A stretch of DNA of 64,000 nt from Roseibacillus sp. (lineage in GTDB: Bacteria > Verrucomicrobiota > Verrucomicrobiia > Verrucomicrobiales > Akkermansiaceae), in NCBI GenBank assembly GCA_029242545.1, contig JAQWTV010000110.1:50731-114730 (forward strand), written 5' to 3'. This document shows, piece by piece, positions 52,479 through 61,455 of the stretch (its first letter is position 1; each line of letters opens with the position of its first letter). Below the pieces are notes generated by a model that saw only the letters and a program-made list of their open reading frames with translations, ran no database searches and was not told the DNA's origin. Both the position numbers and the translations under genes were made by a program.

Positions 52479-54749
52479 ATGGCCTCCGAACAACCACCAA
52501 GGGTTTCTCCCCCCAAGGAGAAGGCCGCCGGAGCAGCAGCTGTCGCCTCCTCCCTCAATCACGTTCTTCGTTCGGCCGGGGCAACTCAGGGGGCTAAGGC
52601 CCTCCTCGGACTTAATCAGGTTGATGGTTTTGATTGCCCCTCCTGCGCATGGCCCGACCCGGACGATCACCGGGCCAAGACGGAGTTCTGCGAAAATGGA
52701 GCCAAGGCGATCGCCTCTGAGGCAACTCTGCGCCGAGCCGACCGGGAATTTTTTGCTCGCTACTCAGTCACTGAGCTACGTGAGCAGTCAGACTACTGGC
52801 ACGATCAACGCGGGCGACTGACCGAACCATTCATCCTCCGGGAGAATGCAACCCATTACGAACCCATTTCGTGGGATGATGCATTCGCCCTGATTGCCAG
52901 AGAGCTCAATTCTCTTCCCACCCCAGACCACGGGATCTTTTATACCTCGGGGCGTGCCAGCAATGAGGCAGCCTTCCTTTATCAACTTTTCGTCCGGCAT
53001 TTTGGCACCAACAACCTTCCAGATTGCTCGAACATGTGCCACGAGTCCTCTGGAGCAGCACTCAAAAAATCCATTGGTATCGGCAAGGGAACCGTTACTC
53101 TGGAAGATTTCTACGAGGCGGAAACCATTCTCTGTATTGGACAGAATCCGGGGACTAATCACCCAAGAATGCTCTCGGCTCTTGAGACAGCGGTCGAAAA
53201 CGGGGCCGAGATAGTCGCTGTTAATCCGCTCAGGGAGGCCGGACTTCTCGGCTTTGCGCATCCTCAGAAAATAAGCGGCCTCTTCAATAAAGCGACTCCC
53301 CTCGCCTCTCAATATCTACAGGTACGAATCAACGGAGATTTCGCTCTGCTCCGGGCCCTTGGCAAAGAACTATTCCTCCGTGAAAACGCAAGGCCTGGAA
53401 GTGTGCTCGATAAAGGATTCATTAGCCAGCACACCAGAGATTTAGAATCCTACCGGGATATGTGCGAAGCATCATCTTGGGATGATCTCGTCACAAAATG
53501 TGCCGTTTCTCGTGAAAAGATCGAGGGACTCGCCGACACGATCCTCCGCGGCAAAAAGAAACTCATCACTTGCTGGGCAATGGGTCTAACCCAGCATCGC
53601 AACGCGGTTGCCACCATCCGGGAAATTGCCAATCTCCATCTTTTAATCGGGGCAATCGGCAGACCGGGTGCCGGACTTTGTCCGGTCCGGGGCCACTCGA
53701 ATGTGCAGGGAGACCGCACTATGGGGATTTTCGAAAAGATGCCAGAGGCGTTTCTCTCTTCCCTCGACAAGGAGTTCAGCATCAAATGCCCAAGGGCCCA
53801 CGGTCATGACACCGTTAATGCTATTCATGCCATGCACCAGCGCCTTGGGCAGGTGTTCATCGCCCTGGGAGGGAATTTCCTGCAAGCCGCCCCTGACACT
53901 GATTTCACAGCATCCGCTCTCGAGAACTGTCGCCTCACGGCCCATATCGCCACTAAGCTGAATCGCTCACACCTTCATACAGGTGAGGTCGGCCTGATTC
54001 TGCCCTGTCTGGGACGCTCAGAGCATGACGAGCAGAGATCCGGGCCCCAATTCGTCACCTGCGAAAACTCCATGGGGGTTGTCCAAAGGTCCAAGGGCCG
54101 GCTCAATCCCGCCTCCCCCGAGCTGCGATCCGAAACTTACCTCATCTCCCGGCTGGCTGAGGCTACCCTCGCAGATAGAACCTCGATTGATTGGCAGAAG
54201 TTTCGTGATAACTACGATCATATTCGGGAAACGATTGAACGCGTGGTTCCCGGCTTCGAGAACTACAACGAGCGGGCGAGAAAAGATGGGGGCTTCTACT
54301 TGCCCAATGGGGCGAAAGACCGGAGCTGGGACACTCAAGATGGGAAGGCCCATTTCTCAGCGGCTCCTTTCGATCAATTCGAAGTCTGCGAGGGGCATCT
54401 CATTCTTCAGACCTTGCGGAGCCATGACCAGTTCAACACGACGGTTTATGGCCTCAATGACCGCTACCGAGGAGTCGGCCTTGGCCGCCGGGTGATCTTT
54501 CTGAATCCAGAGGATATGAAGGACCGGGGAATTACTCCCGTAGGGCTAGTTGATATTACCAGTTACTGGCAGGAAGAAGAGCGGACGCTCCAAGCTTTCT
54601 ATGCCATACCCTATGAAATCCCCCGCGGCAGTGCCGCAGCGTATTTCCCTGAGGCGAATCCGCTAGTTCCCATAGATTCTACCGCCCTGGAGTCAAATAC
54701 TCCCACGAGTAAGGCTGTCGAAATTTCGATCCGCCCCTCATCAACTTGA
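52479..54749 (+). CDS. YdeP/FdhF-type molybdopterin oxidoreductase
   Basis: Starting at ATG 52479 gives 756 aa, close to E. coli YdeP (759 aa); the open frame starts at 52383 but the extra 32 residues look non-native. Features: GFDCPSCAWPDP near the front, FYTSGRASNEAAFLYQL, CSNMCHESSGAAL, LCIGQNPGTNHPRML, GAEIVAVNPLREAG, GLTQHRNAVA, GHSNVQGDRTMGI and the C-terminal TVYGLNDRYRGVGLGRR (molydopterin dinucleotide-binding domain). The family is formate-dehydrogenase-like and cytoplasmic, linked to acid and stress survival in E. coli; the true substrate is unknown. No fdhD or Moco biosynthesis gene is near. Confidence 0.93.
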   Translation: MASEQPPRVSPPKEKAAGAAAVASSLNHVLRSAGATQGAKALLGLNQVDGFDCPSCAWPDPDDHRAKTEFCENGAKAIASEATLRRADREFFARYSVTELREQSDYWHDQRGRLTEPFILRENATHYEPISWDDAFALIARELNSLPTPDHGIFYTSGRASNEAAFLYQLFVRHFGTNNLPDCSNMCHESSGAALKKSIGIGKGTVTLEDFYEAETILCIGQNPGTNHPRMLSALETAVENGAEIVAVNPLREAGLLGFAHPQKISGLFNKATPLASQYLQVRINGDFALLRALGKELFLRENARPGSVLDKGFISQHTRDLESYRDMCEASSWDDLVTKCAVSREKIEGLADTILRGKKKLITCWAMGLTQHRNAVATIREIANLHLLIGAIGRPGAGLCPVRGHSNVQGDRTMGIFEKMPEAFLSSLDKEFSIKCPRAHGHDTVNAIHAMHQRLGQVFIALGGNFLQAAPDTDFTASALENCRLTAHIATKLNRSHLHTGEVGLILPCLGRSEHDEQRSGPQFVTCENSMGVVQRSKGRLNPASPELRSETYLISRLAEATLADRTSIDWQKFRDNYDHIRETIERVVPGFENYNERARKDGGFYLPNGAKDRSWDTQDGKAHFSAAPFDQFEVCEGHLILQTLRSHDQFNTTVYGLNDRYRGVGLGRRVIFLNPEDMKDRGITPVGLVDITSYWQEEERTLQAFYAIPYEIPRGSAAAYFPEANPLVPIDSTALESNTPTSKAVEISIRPSST

Positions 54750-54761
54750 TTCCAGGTCGTA

Positions 54762-56603
54762 TTATTTAACTCTGATATCGCGAGCACTTCCGCCTACCTC
54801 GGCCTCCTCAAGGATGACAGCAGAAGCCTGATCCCTTCCGGCCTTAACCGTAAAGGCCCTTCCCTTTGGAGCGCCTGGACTGAAGGTTTTTCCATTTACC
54901 CTTACGGTGTAAAGAATCTCGCCGGAAGTTTCATCAACAAGCTGAACGACAGGATTCTCCACGTCAAAGGTCAGCTTCCCAAGCTTGCCCCATGAGGGAG
55001 GATCATAATTATCAAGCTGTGAGATTGTCCGAGGCCAACCTTGGTATTGTCGGGCTCCTGGATCACTGATGTCCACATTCCGAGGCCAGCACTCCATGGT
55101 AATTTCTCGCTTCTTTGTATTCATCCTGACGACCCCAAATCCAGCAGAGCGAGTATTGAGAATATTGCCAGCCGGTTTCTTCTCCGGATTAGCAGCCGCA
55201 TAGTTGGTGACCTTGTTGTCAAAGCCATCGAGGTGATCACCTGTATAGATTGGAGACCCGGGCTCCCGGTTAGCCCCTGGCTTGAGTGGCTCCCACCACC
55301 GCAGGTATAAATTTGCAATTGAAGGAACGCAGAAGGACCAGATGGCATCGCGGTGGCTCCTCAGTCCATGATGAAAAATCGTCGCGAGGTGCTGATCTCC
55401 AGCACAATGAAATGCGAATCCCTTCCGCAGCGCAGAGAGCGCTCGATCCCGCCCCGACTGGGGCCATCCATTCGAGTCCATGTCGGCATGCAGCCGTCCG
55501 TTAGCCCCTCCGTGAATATGAGCTCCTCCGCAGAAAATAGTTGCCGAGAGCGCCACCTTCATATCGGCCTTTTCCCAATCTTGGGACCACTGATCGAGAA
55601 ACTTCAGCTGGCGTTCACCAAGGAGAACCGCCCCGTCAACATCAACGCTTGCAGGATCGTAGTCCGGATTGCGGATATGATCTGGCCGCGGCCCCTGCTT
55701 GGGAACTCGTCCCGCAGGGCCAGTCTTGAATTTACGATCCTCGAGGATTGCGAAATCAACATTTCCCCAGTTCAGGTTGGTAAACCAGACTCCGATCCCC
55801 TGCCCAATCTTATGGGGATCAACTGGATCAGGAAAATGGCTGGTTTGAGCCCTCTCCACTTCCTTCACGTAGTCCCCCGGCCGTGAATACCCCCCATCAG
55901 AAGCTCCCCCGAGGGTCGAGACCTTGCCGCTCTCGCCCCAGAGGTTGGGCTGCCCAGCATCATGGTCATCCGGCAGGCAAAGAGTCGGCCGGTCCTTGAT
56001 AATCTCACCAAAATCCCGACCGAACTTCAGCCATCCCGCGTAATGCTTGAAGTGATCGTAAACCTGATCTCCAGCAAAGAAGAGTACGTCGGCATCGATT
56101 CTTTTGACATTCGCGATAATGTCCTCCCGCGAGATATCACCACCGTGTGCGGGATGGATTGAGTTTCCCGTGAAGGCCGCCATCACGATCTCACCCTTAT
56201 CCACTGGGTTCTTCCGAATCGTTCCCGTGTAAGTCGACCCAGCTTCATGGACAACCCGGTATTCGTATGACTGAGAATCATTCCACTGTTCAACTCGGAA
56301 TGGAGCTGTCCATCCGCGTTCTATGACGGTGGCACGAGCTACCTCGACCCATTCTTCCTCCTTTTTAATCTCAAGACCAACTGTCCGGCTGTCGCCTGCA
56401 GGGAGGGGATAAAGCTGAGCGGTTAGCTTTAGGGTATTGTCATGAACGGTGTAAAGCGCGAAGCAGATAAGATCCTTTTTCGCAACCTTGGGAACGGAAA
56501 GAACAGCCCGTCCCTTCCTCTTTTGATTTTTTTGCTGAGAGACCGCTACACCAGCAATCAGGACTACGAGCAAAGAAAGTGTGAGCCATTTAATAAACTT
56601 CAT
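54762..56603 (-). CDS. PhoD-like secreted metallophosphatase
   Basis: The frame opens at 56630, overlapping the upstream gene; ATG 56603 gives MKFIKWLTLSLLVVLIAGVA, a good signal peptide, and avoids the overlap (613 aa). PhoD-type motifs: FFAGDQVYDH, TLCLPDDHDAG, FAILEDRKFKTGP, FCGGAHIHGGANGR and FHCAGDQHLATI. Predicted to hydrolyse phosphodiesters or monoesters outside the cytoplasm with Ca/Fe cofactors. It follows the membrane-protein gene by 19 bp and is probably co-transcribed. A beta-rich C-terminal region after about residue 490 (VENPVVQLVDETSGEILYTV) is an added domain. Confidence 0.93.
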   Translation of the reverse strand: MKFIKWLTLSLLVVLIAGVAVSQQKNQKRKGRAVLSVPKVAKKDLICFALYTVHDNTLKLTAQLYPLPAGDSRTVGLEIKKEEEWVEVARATVIERGWTAPFRVEQWNDSQSYEYRVVHEAGSTYTGTIRKNPVDKGEIVMAAFTGNSIHPAHGGDISREDIIANVKRIDADVLFFAGDQVYDHFKHYAGWLKFGRDFGEIIKDRPTLCLPDDHDAGQPNLWGESGKVSTLGGASDGGYSRPGDYVKEVERAQTSHFPDPVDPHKIGQGIGVWFTNLNWGNVDFAILEDRKFKTGPAGRVPKQGPRPDHIRNPDYDPASVDVDGAVLLGERQLKFLDQWSQDWEKADMKVALSATIFCGGAHIHGGANGRLHADMDSNGWPQSGRDRALSALRKGFAFHCAGDQHLATIFHHGLRSHRDAIWSFCVPSIANLYLRWWEPLKPGANREPGSPIYTGDHLDGFDNKVTNYAAANPEKKPAGNILNTRSAGFGVVRMNTKKREITMECWPRNVDISDPGARQYQGWPRTISQLDNYDPPSWGKLGKLTFDVENPVVQLVDETSGEILYTVRVNGKTFSPGAPKGRAFTVKAGRDQASAVILEEAEVGGSARDIRVK

Positions 56604-56622
56604 CAGAGTGTGTCTTGAATTT

Positions 56623-57561
56623 TTAGTCAATAGGAGAACCCGTCATCTTCCTCGGACCGACCTTCTGGGGCGCATCCGGCCCGGTCCCGATATCAGAATC
56701 GACCGCTACCGTCTCAATCTGATCGGATCGACGCCAGACAAGAAAGAGATAAAGAGGAATGACAAAATGCGGAGCCCTCAGGACGGCCTCGTGAACAAAT
56801 TGATCCGCCCCCCAGTAATTGAGGGAGAATGACATTCCCGCCACCGGACGAGCGACAGCAGTCAGCAGCCCCCAAATGGCTGCATAAAGGGCGCAAGACC
56901 GGCGCGAAACCTTGAAGAAGATTCCCGCACAGACTAGGAAATCGAGTATTCCGGCCCACCAGAGCATCGCTGCTGCCGTCTCATGCTCCACCCCGAAGAT
57001 CAGAGTCGTTATCGCCGGAAACGTTGCCGGCATGGGCCAAAGGCCCATGGCGTAGCACCCATGACCGACGAAAGTCGTCACCATCGCTATCATCGCGGCG
57101 ATAATTGTTAGCGAGTGGCGAACTCCCAAGCGCAACGCCAGAACCAGCAGGACTGGAGCGAGAATCTGTCCGCCATGCTCAACCAGCATTGGAAGCTGGC
57201 GCTGGGCCCCAATGAACTTGGCATAGGCCAGGACCCCAAGGAGCAGGCCTCCTCCCAGCAAGCCCACCATCTGGATGTAGGATTTTTGGCGAACGGTCAT
57301 AGTGAGCACCGTCACCGCCAGATAGAACCAACCGGTCAGACCAATCCATCGCTGCACCAACCCATCATCAGCTCCCGTTCCAACGAAATCTTCCCAGTCA
57401 ATTCCCAGTCGCTCTGCCAACGCGTAACTTGAATCGTTCCATAACAGCACCCCGTAAGGGCCCTCCCAATAAAAATGAACCCATGTCCATCCTGCCAGAC
57501 AGAGAAAGGCCCCAACGCGCAGTAGCAGCACCAAAAGACTGTCGGCTTGTAACGGTTTCAC
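56623..57561 (-). CDS. Polytopic membrane protein of unknown function
   Basis: The frame opens at 57711, overlapping a divergent gene; GTG 57561, preceded by a purine-rich AGAGAGGGACGATA stretch, is the better start (312 aa). About eight to nine hydrophobic helices, for example LLVLLLRVGAFLCLAGWTWV, GLLGGGLLLGVLAYAKFIG and LTIIAAMIAMVTTFVGHGCY. Somewhat DoxX-like in looks, but not confidently assigned. The soluble tail ends DIGTGPDAPQKVGPRKM. Probably one transcript with the PhoD-like gene. Confidence 0.88.
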   Translation of the reverse strand: MKPLQADSLLVLLLRVGAFLCLAGWTWVHFYWEGPYGVLLWNDSSYALAERLGIDWEDFVGTGADDGLVQRWIGLTGWFYLAVTVLTMTVRQKSYIQMVGLLGGGLLLGVLAYAKFIGAQRQLPMLVEHGGQILAPVLLVLALRLGVRHSLTIIAAMIAMVTTFVGHGCYAMGLWPMPATFPAITTLIFGVEHETAAAMLWWAGILDFLVCAGIFFKVSRRSCALYAAIWGLLTAVARPVAGMSFSLNYWGADQFVHEAVLRAPHFVIPLYLFLVWRRSDQIETVAVDSDIGTGPDAPQKVGPRKMTGSPID

Positions 57562-57709
57562 TATCGTCCCTCTCTGAATATTTCTTCGCCCTGACTGTGC
57601 TCCATATCGACACTCCCAGGTAGAAAAAAGTAAATACCGGAAGGTGTAATCCAGTGCTATCGAGATTGCGGGTTTACATTCTCCCGGCGCTGAACATGAT
57701 CCCCGGATC

Positions 57710-58780
57710 ATGAAATGTCTGGTTTGCGCCGTCTCTGTCCTGCTCCTCTCACTTTCTATTTCGGCTGCCGCCCCGGCAGGAAATTACCCCTCTTTACCCA
57801 GCAAGGTACTCTCCAATTATACACCCCAGAAAGTCGAGTCCCACGATTCGGAAACGATGGCATCCCGGGCTAACGCCTTCCTCTCTTCACTCGACAAGAA
57901 ACTCCGGGCGCAGGCAGCCCTTTCGCCTGATAGCCCAGAGAAATCAAAATGGACCAATGTCCCACCCAGAGGACCCCAGGGGGGAGTTCGTCTTGGCGAT
58001 CTTAACGAGAAGCAATTGGAAAGCGCTTGCGACCTCCTCGCCGCAGTTCTCAGTCCGCAAGGCTACGGCAAAGCCCGTAACATTCCTCTCGCCGACGATC
58101 GCCTCCTCCGCAATGGCCAACGCCGTCCCGGCTTCGGCGCGGAGGACTACTGGCTGGCAATCTTCGGTGAACCTTCTTCGGACAAACCATGGGCTCTCCA
58201 GTTCGACGGGCATCACATTGCAATCAACCTCGCTTTTCATGGCAAGCGCATGTCAATGTCTCCAACTTTCATTGGAACCCAACCCCGAGAATTTCAGCTC
58301 GCAGGTAAAAAGATCATTCCAATGGCACAAGAGGCCCCGACCGGTCTGGCACTTTTCGAAGCACTTACCGCATCTCAGAAAAAACAAGCTACAATCCGCC
58401 CGAAACGGGCCAACCTGGTTGCGGCAGCTGGCAAGGATGGCTTTGTTCCCGATCCCTTGGGGCTATCCTGCAAGAACCTCAAGGACAAGCAGCGCGCAAT
58501 CCTGATGAACGTCCTGAAGTCGTATGTCGGCGACCTTCCTGGCGCACATGCCAAACAGCGACTTGGAGAACTTCAAGTCGAAGTGGACCAGATGAGTTTT
58601 GCATGGTGGGGACCAGGGGAAAAGGGCGGTGATTTTTCATACCGCATTCAGGGGCCCAGCGTGATTGTCGAATACGCTGGTCAGGATCTTGGCGGGGATC
58701 CTCACAATCATCTCCACTCCATGTACCGGGATCCGACCAACGAATATGGAGCCCGGCTTGGAAAGAAGGCCAAGAACTGA
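57710..58780 (+). CDS. Secreted DUF3500 protein
   Basis: 356 aa with a signal peptide (MKCLVCAVSVLLLSLSIS, cleavage after SAAAPA). The DUF3500 pattern is clear: FGAEDYWLAIFGEPSSDKPW, WALQFDGHHIAINL, SPTFIGTQPREFQLAGKK, FAWWGPGEKGGDFSYRIQGP and the end HNHLHSMYRDPTNEYG. Members are secreted, and structural hints point to a metal or small-ligand site with HH and HNH residues; no activity is known. It is followed by malate dehydrogenase (136 bp) and a phosphatase gene on the same strand. Confidence 0.92.
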   Translation: MKCLVCAVSVLLLSLSISAAAPAGNYPSLPSKVLSNYTPQKVESHDSETMASRANAFLSSLDKKLRAQAALSPDSPEKSKWTNVPPRGPQGGVRLGDLNEKQLESACDLLAAVLSPQGYGKARNIPLADDRLLRNGQRRPGFGAEDYWLAIFGEPSSDKPWALQFDGHHIAINLAFHGKRMSMSPTFIGTQPREFQLAGKKIIPMAQEAPTGLALFEALTASQKKQATIRPKRANLVAAAGKDGFVPDPLGLSCKNLKDKQRAILMNVLKSYVGDLPGAHAKQRLGELQVEVDQMSFAWWGPGEKGGDFSYRIQGPSVIVEYAGQDLGGDPHNHLHSMYRDPTNEYGARLGKKAKN

Positions 58781-58916
58781 CCCGATTACCCGAAGAGTTG
58801 CAGCATGCCTGAGCGAAACTCCTCCAGTTCCTACCCTCTGAATCCCAAATGCCGCGCAGAAAAATGGATCTCGACGCTTGAGCAGCGCCGCCGATGCCCT
58901 AAAACCAAACTTACCC

Positions 58917-59843
58917 ATGAAAGTTACTATTCTCGGAGGAGGCGGAAGGGTTGGATCCAATGCTGCCTTCTGCCTGCAATGTGCTGGAATCGTATCCGAA
59001 ATCCAGCTTCTCGACGCCAACAGGAAACTGGCGGAGGGCGAAGCGCTGGATCTGGTCCATGGAGCATCATCCCTTGCGGATCAGCGCATTTATGAAGGTG
59101 ACTACGAACGGGCTCGCGACTCTGATATCTTTGTCATCACGGCTGGCCTTCGCCGGAAACCCGATGAGAGTCGTCTTGATCTCATTAACCGCAATGTCGG
59201 CCTCTTCTCGGAAGTGATCGGAAGCATCAAGGCGGCCGGCATGAAGGATAACGCTATCGTTTTCGTCGTCTCTAACCCGGTTGATATTCTGACTCATCTG
59301 GCAGCCAGCTTTCTTGACCTTCCTCCCGGTCAGGTAATTGGACTGGGCACAATGCTGGATACTGCACGCTTCCGTTCCCTGATTGCTTCCGAACTCGATC
59401 TCGCCCCGACTCAGGTGAGGGCCCTCATTCTTGGCGAGCATGGAGATACTATGCTGCCCTTGTGGTCCTCTGCCACCGTTGGTGGACTGCCCCTTACGGA
59501 AGTCGAAGGGTGTGATGGAAATTTCCAGAGGGGGATTTTCGAGCGGACCAAGAAAAGTGGAGCAGAAGTGATCAGTCGCAAAGGCGGCGCTGGCTGGGCA
59601 GTCGGCGCAACCATGGCTGAGGTCATCCACGCAATCGCCCTTGATCGAAAACAGCTCCTTCCCGTTTCGTCGCTTCAGAATGGCGCCTATGGCCTCAAGG
59701 ACGTCTGCCTCAGTGTTCCCTCCATGGTGGGTCGCTCAGGAGTCGAGAACCACTTGGAGCTAAAGCTCTGGCCCAAGGAAGAGCAGGCGTTGAAGGCCTC
59801 TGCTAAAGCTCTCCAAACGATGCTCGCTTCGGTCGCAAGCTGA
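58917..59843 (+). CDS. mdh: Lactate/malate dehydrogenase-family enzyme, probably malate dehydrogenase
   Basis: The frame extends to a TTG at 58878, but ATG 58917 gives the canonical MKVTILGGGGRVGS NAD-binding start (308 aa). Catalytic residues of the LDH fold: Arg86 (ESR), Asp148 and Arg151 in LDTARFR, His175 in GEHGDTMLPLW. The specificity residue (Gln102 in Bacillus LDH, motif NQKPGETR) is Arg80 here in RRKPDESR; Gln-to-Arg at this site is known to switch LDH to oxaloacetate/malate. I therefore call malate dehydrogenase of the LDH-like type. Confidence 0.9.
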   Translation: MKVTILGGGGRVGSNAAFCLQCAGIVSEIQLLDANRKLAEGEALDLVHGASSLADQRIYEGDYERARDSDIFVITAGLRRKPDESRLDLINRNVGLFSEVIGSIKAAGMKDNAIVFVVSNPVDILTHLAASFLDLPPGQVIGLGTMLDTARFRSLIASELDLAPTQVRALILGEHGDTMLPLWSSATVGGLPLTEVEGCDGNFQRGIFERTKKSGAEVISRKGGAGWAVGATMAEVIHAIALDRKQLLPVSSLQNGAYGLKDVCLSVPSMVGRSGVENHLELKLWPKEEQALKASAKALQTMLASVAS

Positions 59844-59996
59844 GTGTGAGAGCGAAATATCGGCCCCTTTTGGATCCCAGCTACTAATTAGGGCTAGACC
59901 GGGCTCGAATTCAGCGGAGGCTTGCGGCCCGAGCCTTACCCGGCAACGTTCGTTACAGCACCGTCGAAGGCCTCGGCTGACTCCGCACCACTCGAT

Positions 59997-61322
59997 ATGA
60001 AACTCCCCACTCTTCTTGCTCTTTTTGCTCTCACCGTCGCTGGCCTTGCTCACCCCGAGCACAAACTGCGCCACTGGGAGCAGGCCAGCCCGGATCCCGA
60101 TCGAATCATCCTTACATGGATGGGAAATACCGCAACCAGTCAATCCGTAACCTGGCGCACCGACACTTCCGTCAAGGAAGCCTCAGCGGAAATCGCGCTT
60201 GCCCTTCCAAAAGCCCGGTTCGACGAAGGCGCGAAAAGTTATAAAGCCCGTACTGAAAGGCTCGAACTTGTCGACCCCGCCAAAGTCGTCGTTCATTACC
60301 ACTCCGTTGAATTCTCGGAGCTAAAACCAGACACCCTCTATGCTTACAGAGTCGGCAGCGGGGACCGGTGGAGCGAATGGATTCAGTTTCGCACCGCCAA
60401 GGCCGAAGCCGCACCGTTCTCGTTCCTCTACTTCGGAGACGCCCAGAACTCCATATTATCATTCTGGTCGCGCATCATCAGGGCAGCCTACAAGAAGGCT
60501 CCTCATGCCGCTTTTTCGATCCATGCGGGCGACCTTGTCAATACTGCTCACAAGGACCGGGAATGGGCTGAATGGTTCAAAGCGGGAGGATGGATTCACT
60601 CCTCAGTGCCCTCGATCCCTATTTCGGGAAATCATGAATACACCAACCTTAAGGTCGACGGAGTGGACAAGGGCAAGCAACTCGCCATCCAGTGGCGGTC
60701 GCAGTTCTCGCTCCCACCTGCCAGTGATCTACCCGCTTCTCTGGCAGAGACCGTATACACTCTTACCTACCAGGGAGCACGGATCATCGCGCTGAACTCC
60801 AACCGGGAGATTGAGGCTCAGGCCAAGTGGCTTGAAAAGGTCCTCTCTAAAAATACCAGCAAGTGGACGATAGTCACCATGCACCATCCTATGTTCTCGT
60901 CAGGGGCTGGGAGGGACAACTCCAAGAACCGAAAGGTCCTCAAGCCTATCATCGACAAGTATAAAGTAGATCTCCTCCTACAGGGCCACGATCATACCTA
61001 TGCACGCGGGCACACTCCCCTGCGCATGAGCGATACTGAAAGCAACAAGATCAAGTCACTTTACGTAAACTCGGTTAGCGGACCGAAGATGTATGACTTT
61101 CGCAAGGATGGGTGGAACACCTATAAACCCGAGGGAGTGCTTCTCGCAAGAAAGGCGGTCAAGACCCCATTCTTCCAGGTGATTGATGTTGATGGTGAAT
61201 GGCTGACCTACCGCGCTTTCATGGCCAACGGTCAACTCTACGATGCTGTTCGCCTTAATAAGCTCGCGGACGGGACCAAGGAGATGCATCCCTGGAAAGA
61301 CGGGCTGGGGAAAGAGCGATAA
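59997..61322 (+). CDS. Purple acid phosphatase-like metallophosphoesterase
   Basis: The frame opens at 59922; ATG 59997 begins a signal peptide (MKLPTLLALFALTVAGLA), giving 441 aa. An N-terminal fibronectin-III-like domain (DPDRIILTWMGNTATSQSVT, RVGSGDRWSEWIQFRT) precedes the metallophosphoesterase core: LYFGDAQNS, HAGDLVNTA, ISGNHEYT, TMHHPMFSSG and LLQGHDHTYARG. These are the PAP metal-binding motifs. Secreted; likely hydrolyses phosphate monoesters. With the PhoD-like gene nearby, phosphate scavenging is plausible. Confidence 0.93.
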   Translation: MKLPTLLALFALTVAGLAHPEHKLRHWEQASPDPDRIILTWMGNTATSQSVTWRTDTSVKEASAEIALALPKARFDEGAKSYKARTERLELVDPAKVVVHYHSVEFSELKPDTLYAYRVGSGDRWSEWIQFRTAKAEAAPFSFLYFGDAQNSILSFWSRIIRAAYKKAPHAAFSIHAGDLVNTAHKDREWAEWFKAGGWIHSSVPSIPISGNHEYTNLKVDGVDKGKQLAIQWRSQFSLPPASDLPASLAETVYTLTYQGARIIALNSNREIEAQAKWLEKVLSKNTSKWTIVTMHHPMFSSGAGRDNSKNRKVLKPIIDKYKVDLLLQGHDHTYARGHTPLRMSDTESNKIKSLYVNSVSGPKMYDFRKDGWNTYKPEGVLLARKAVKTPFFQVIDVDGEWLTYRAFMANGQLYDAVRLNKLADGTKEMHPWKDGLGKER

Positions 61323-61424
61323 ACCCCACGCGAGCAAAGCGGCAAAGCACCATTTGGCAGAACCAACGCCTCCAGCGCCCCCATGAAGTGAGCTCTTGCT
61401 CTACGACGGGGCAGAACAGCTCTC

Positions 61425-61441
61425 TCCCTCGAGCCGAGGGA
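61425..61441. terminator. Hairpin between convergent phosphatase and SASA genes
   Basis: TCCCTCG-AGC-CGAGGGA: a perfect 7-bp stem with a 3-nt loop, between two genes that converge (stops at 61322 and 61456). Its placement suits a bidirectional terminator; T-runs are poor on both sides. Confidence 0.45.
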
Positions 61442-61455
61442 CTCCGGGAGCTTGC

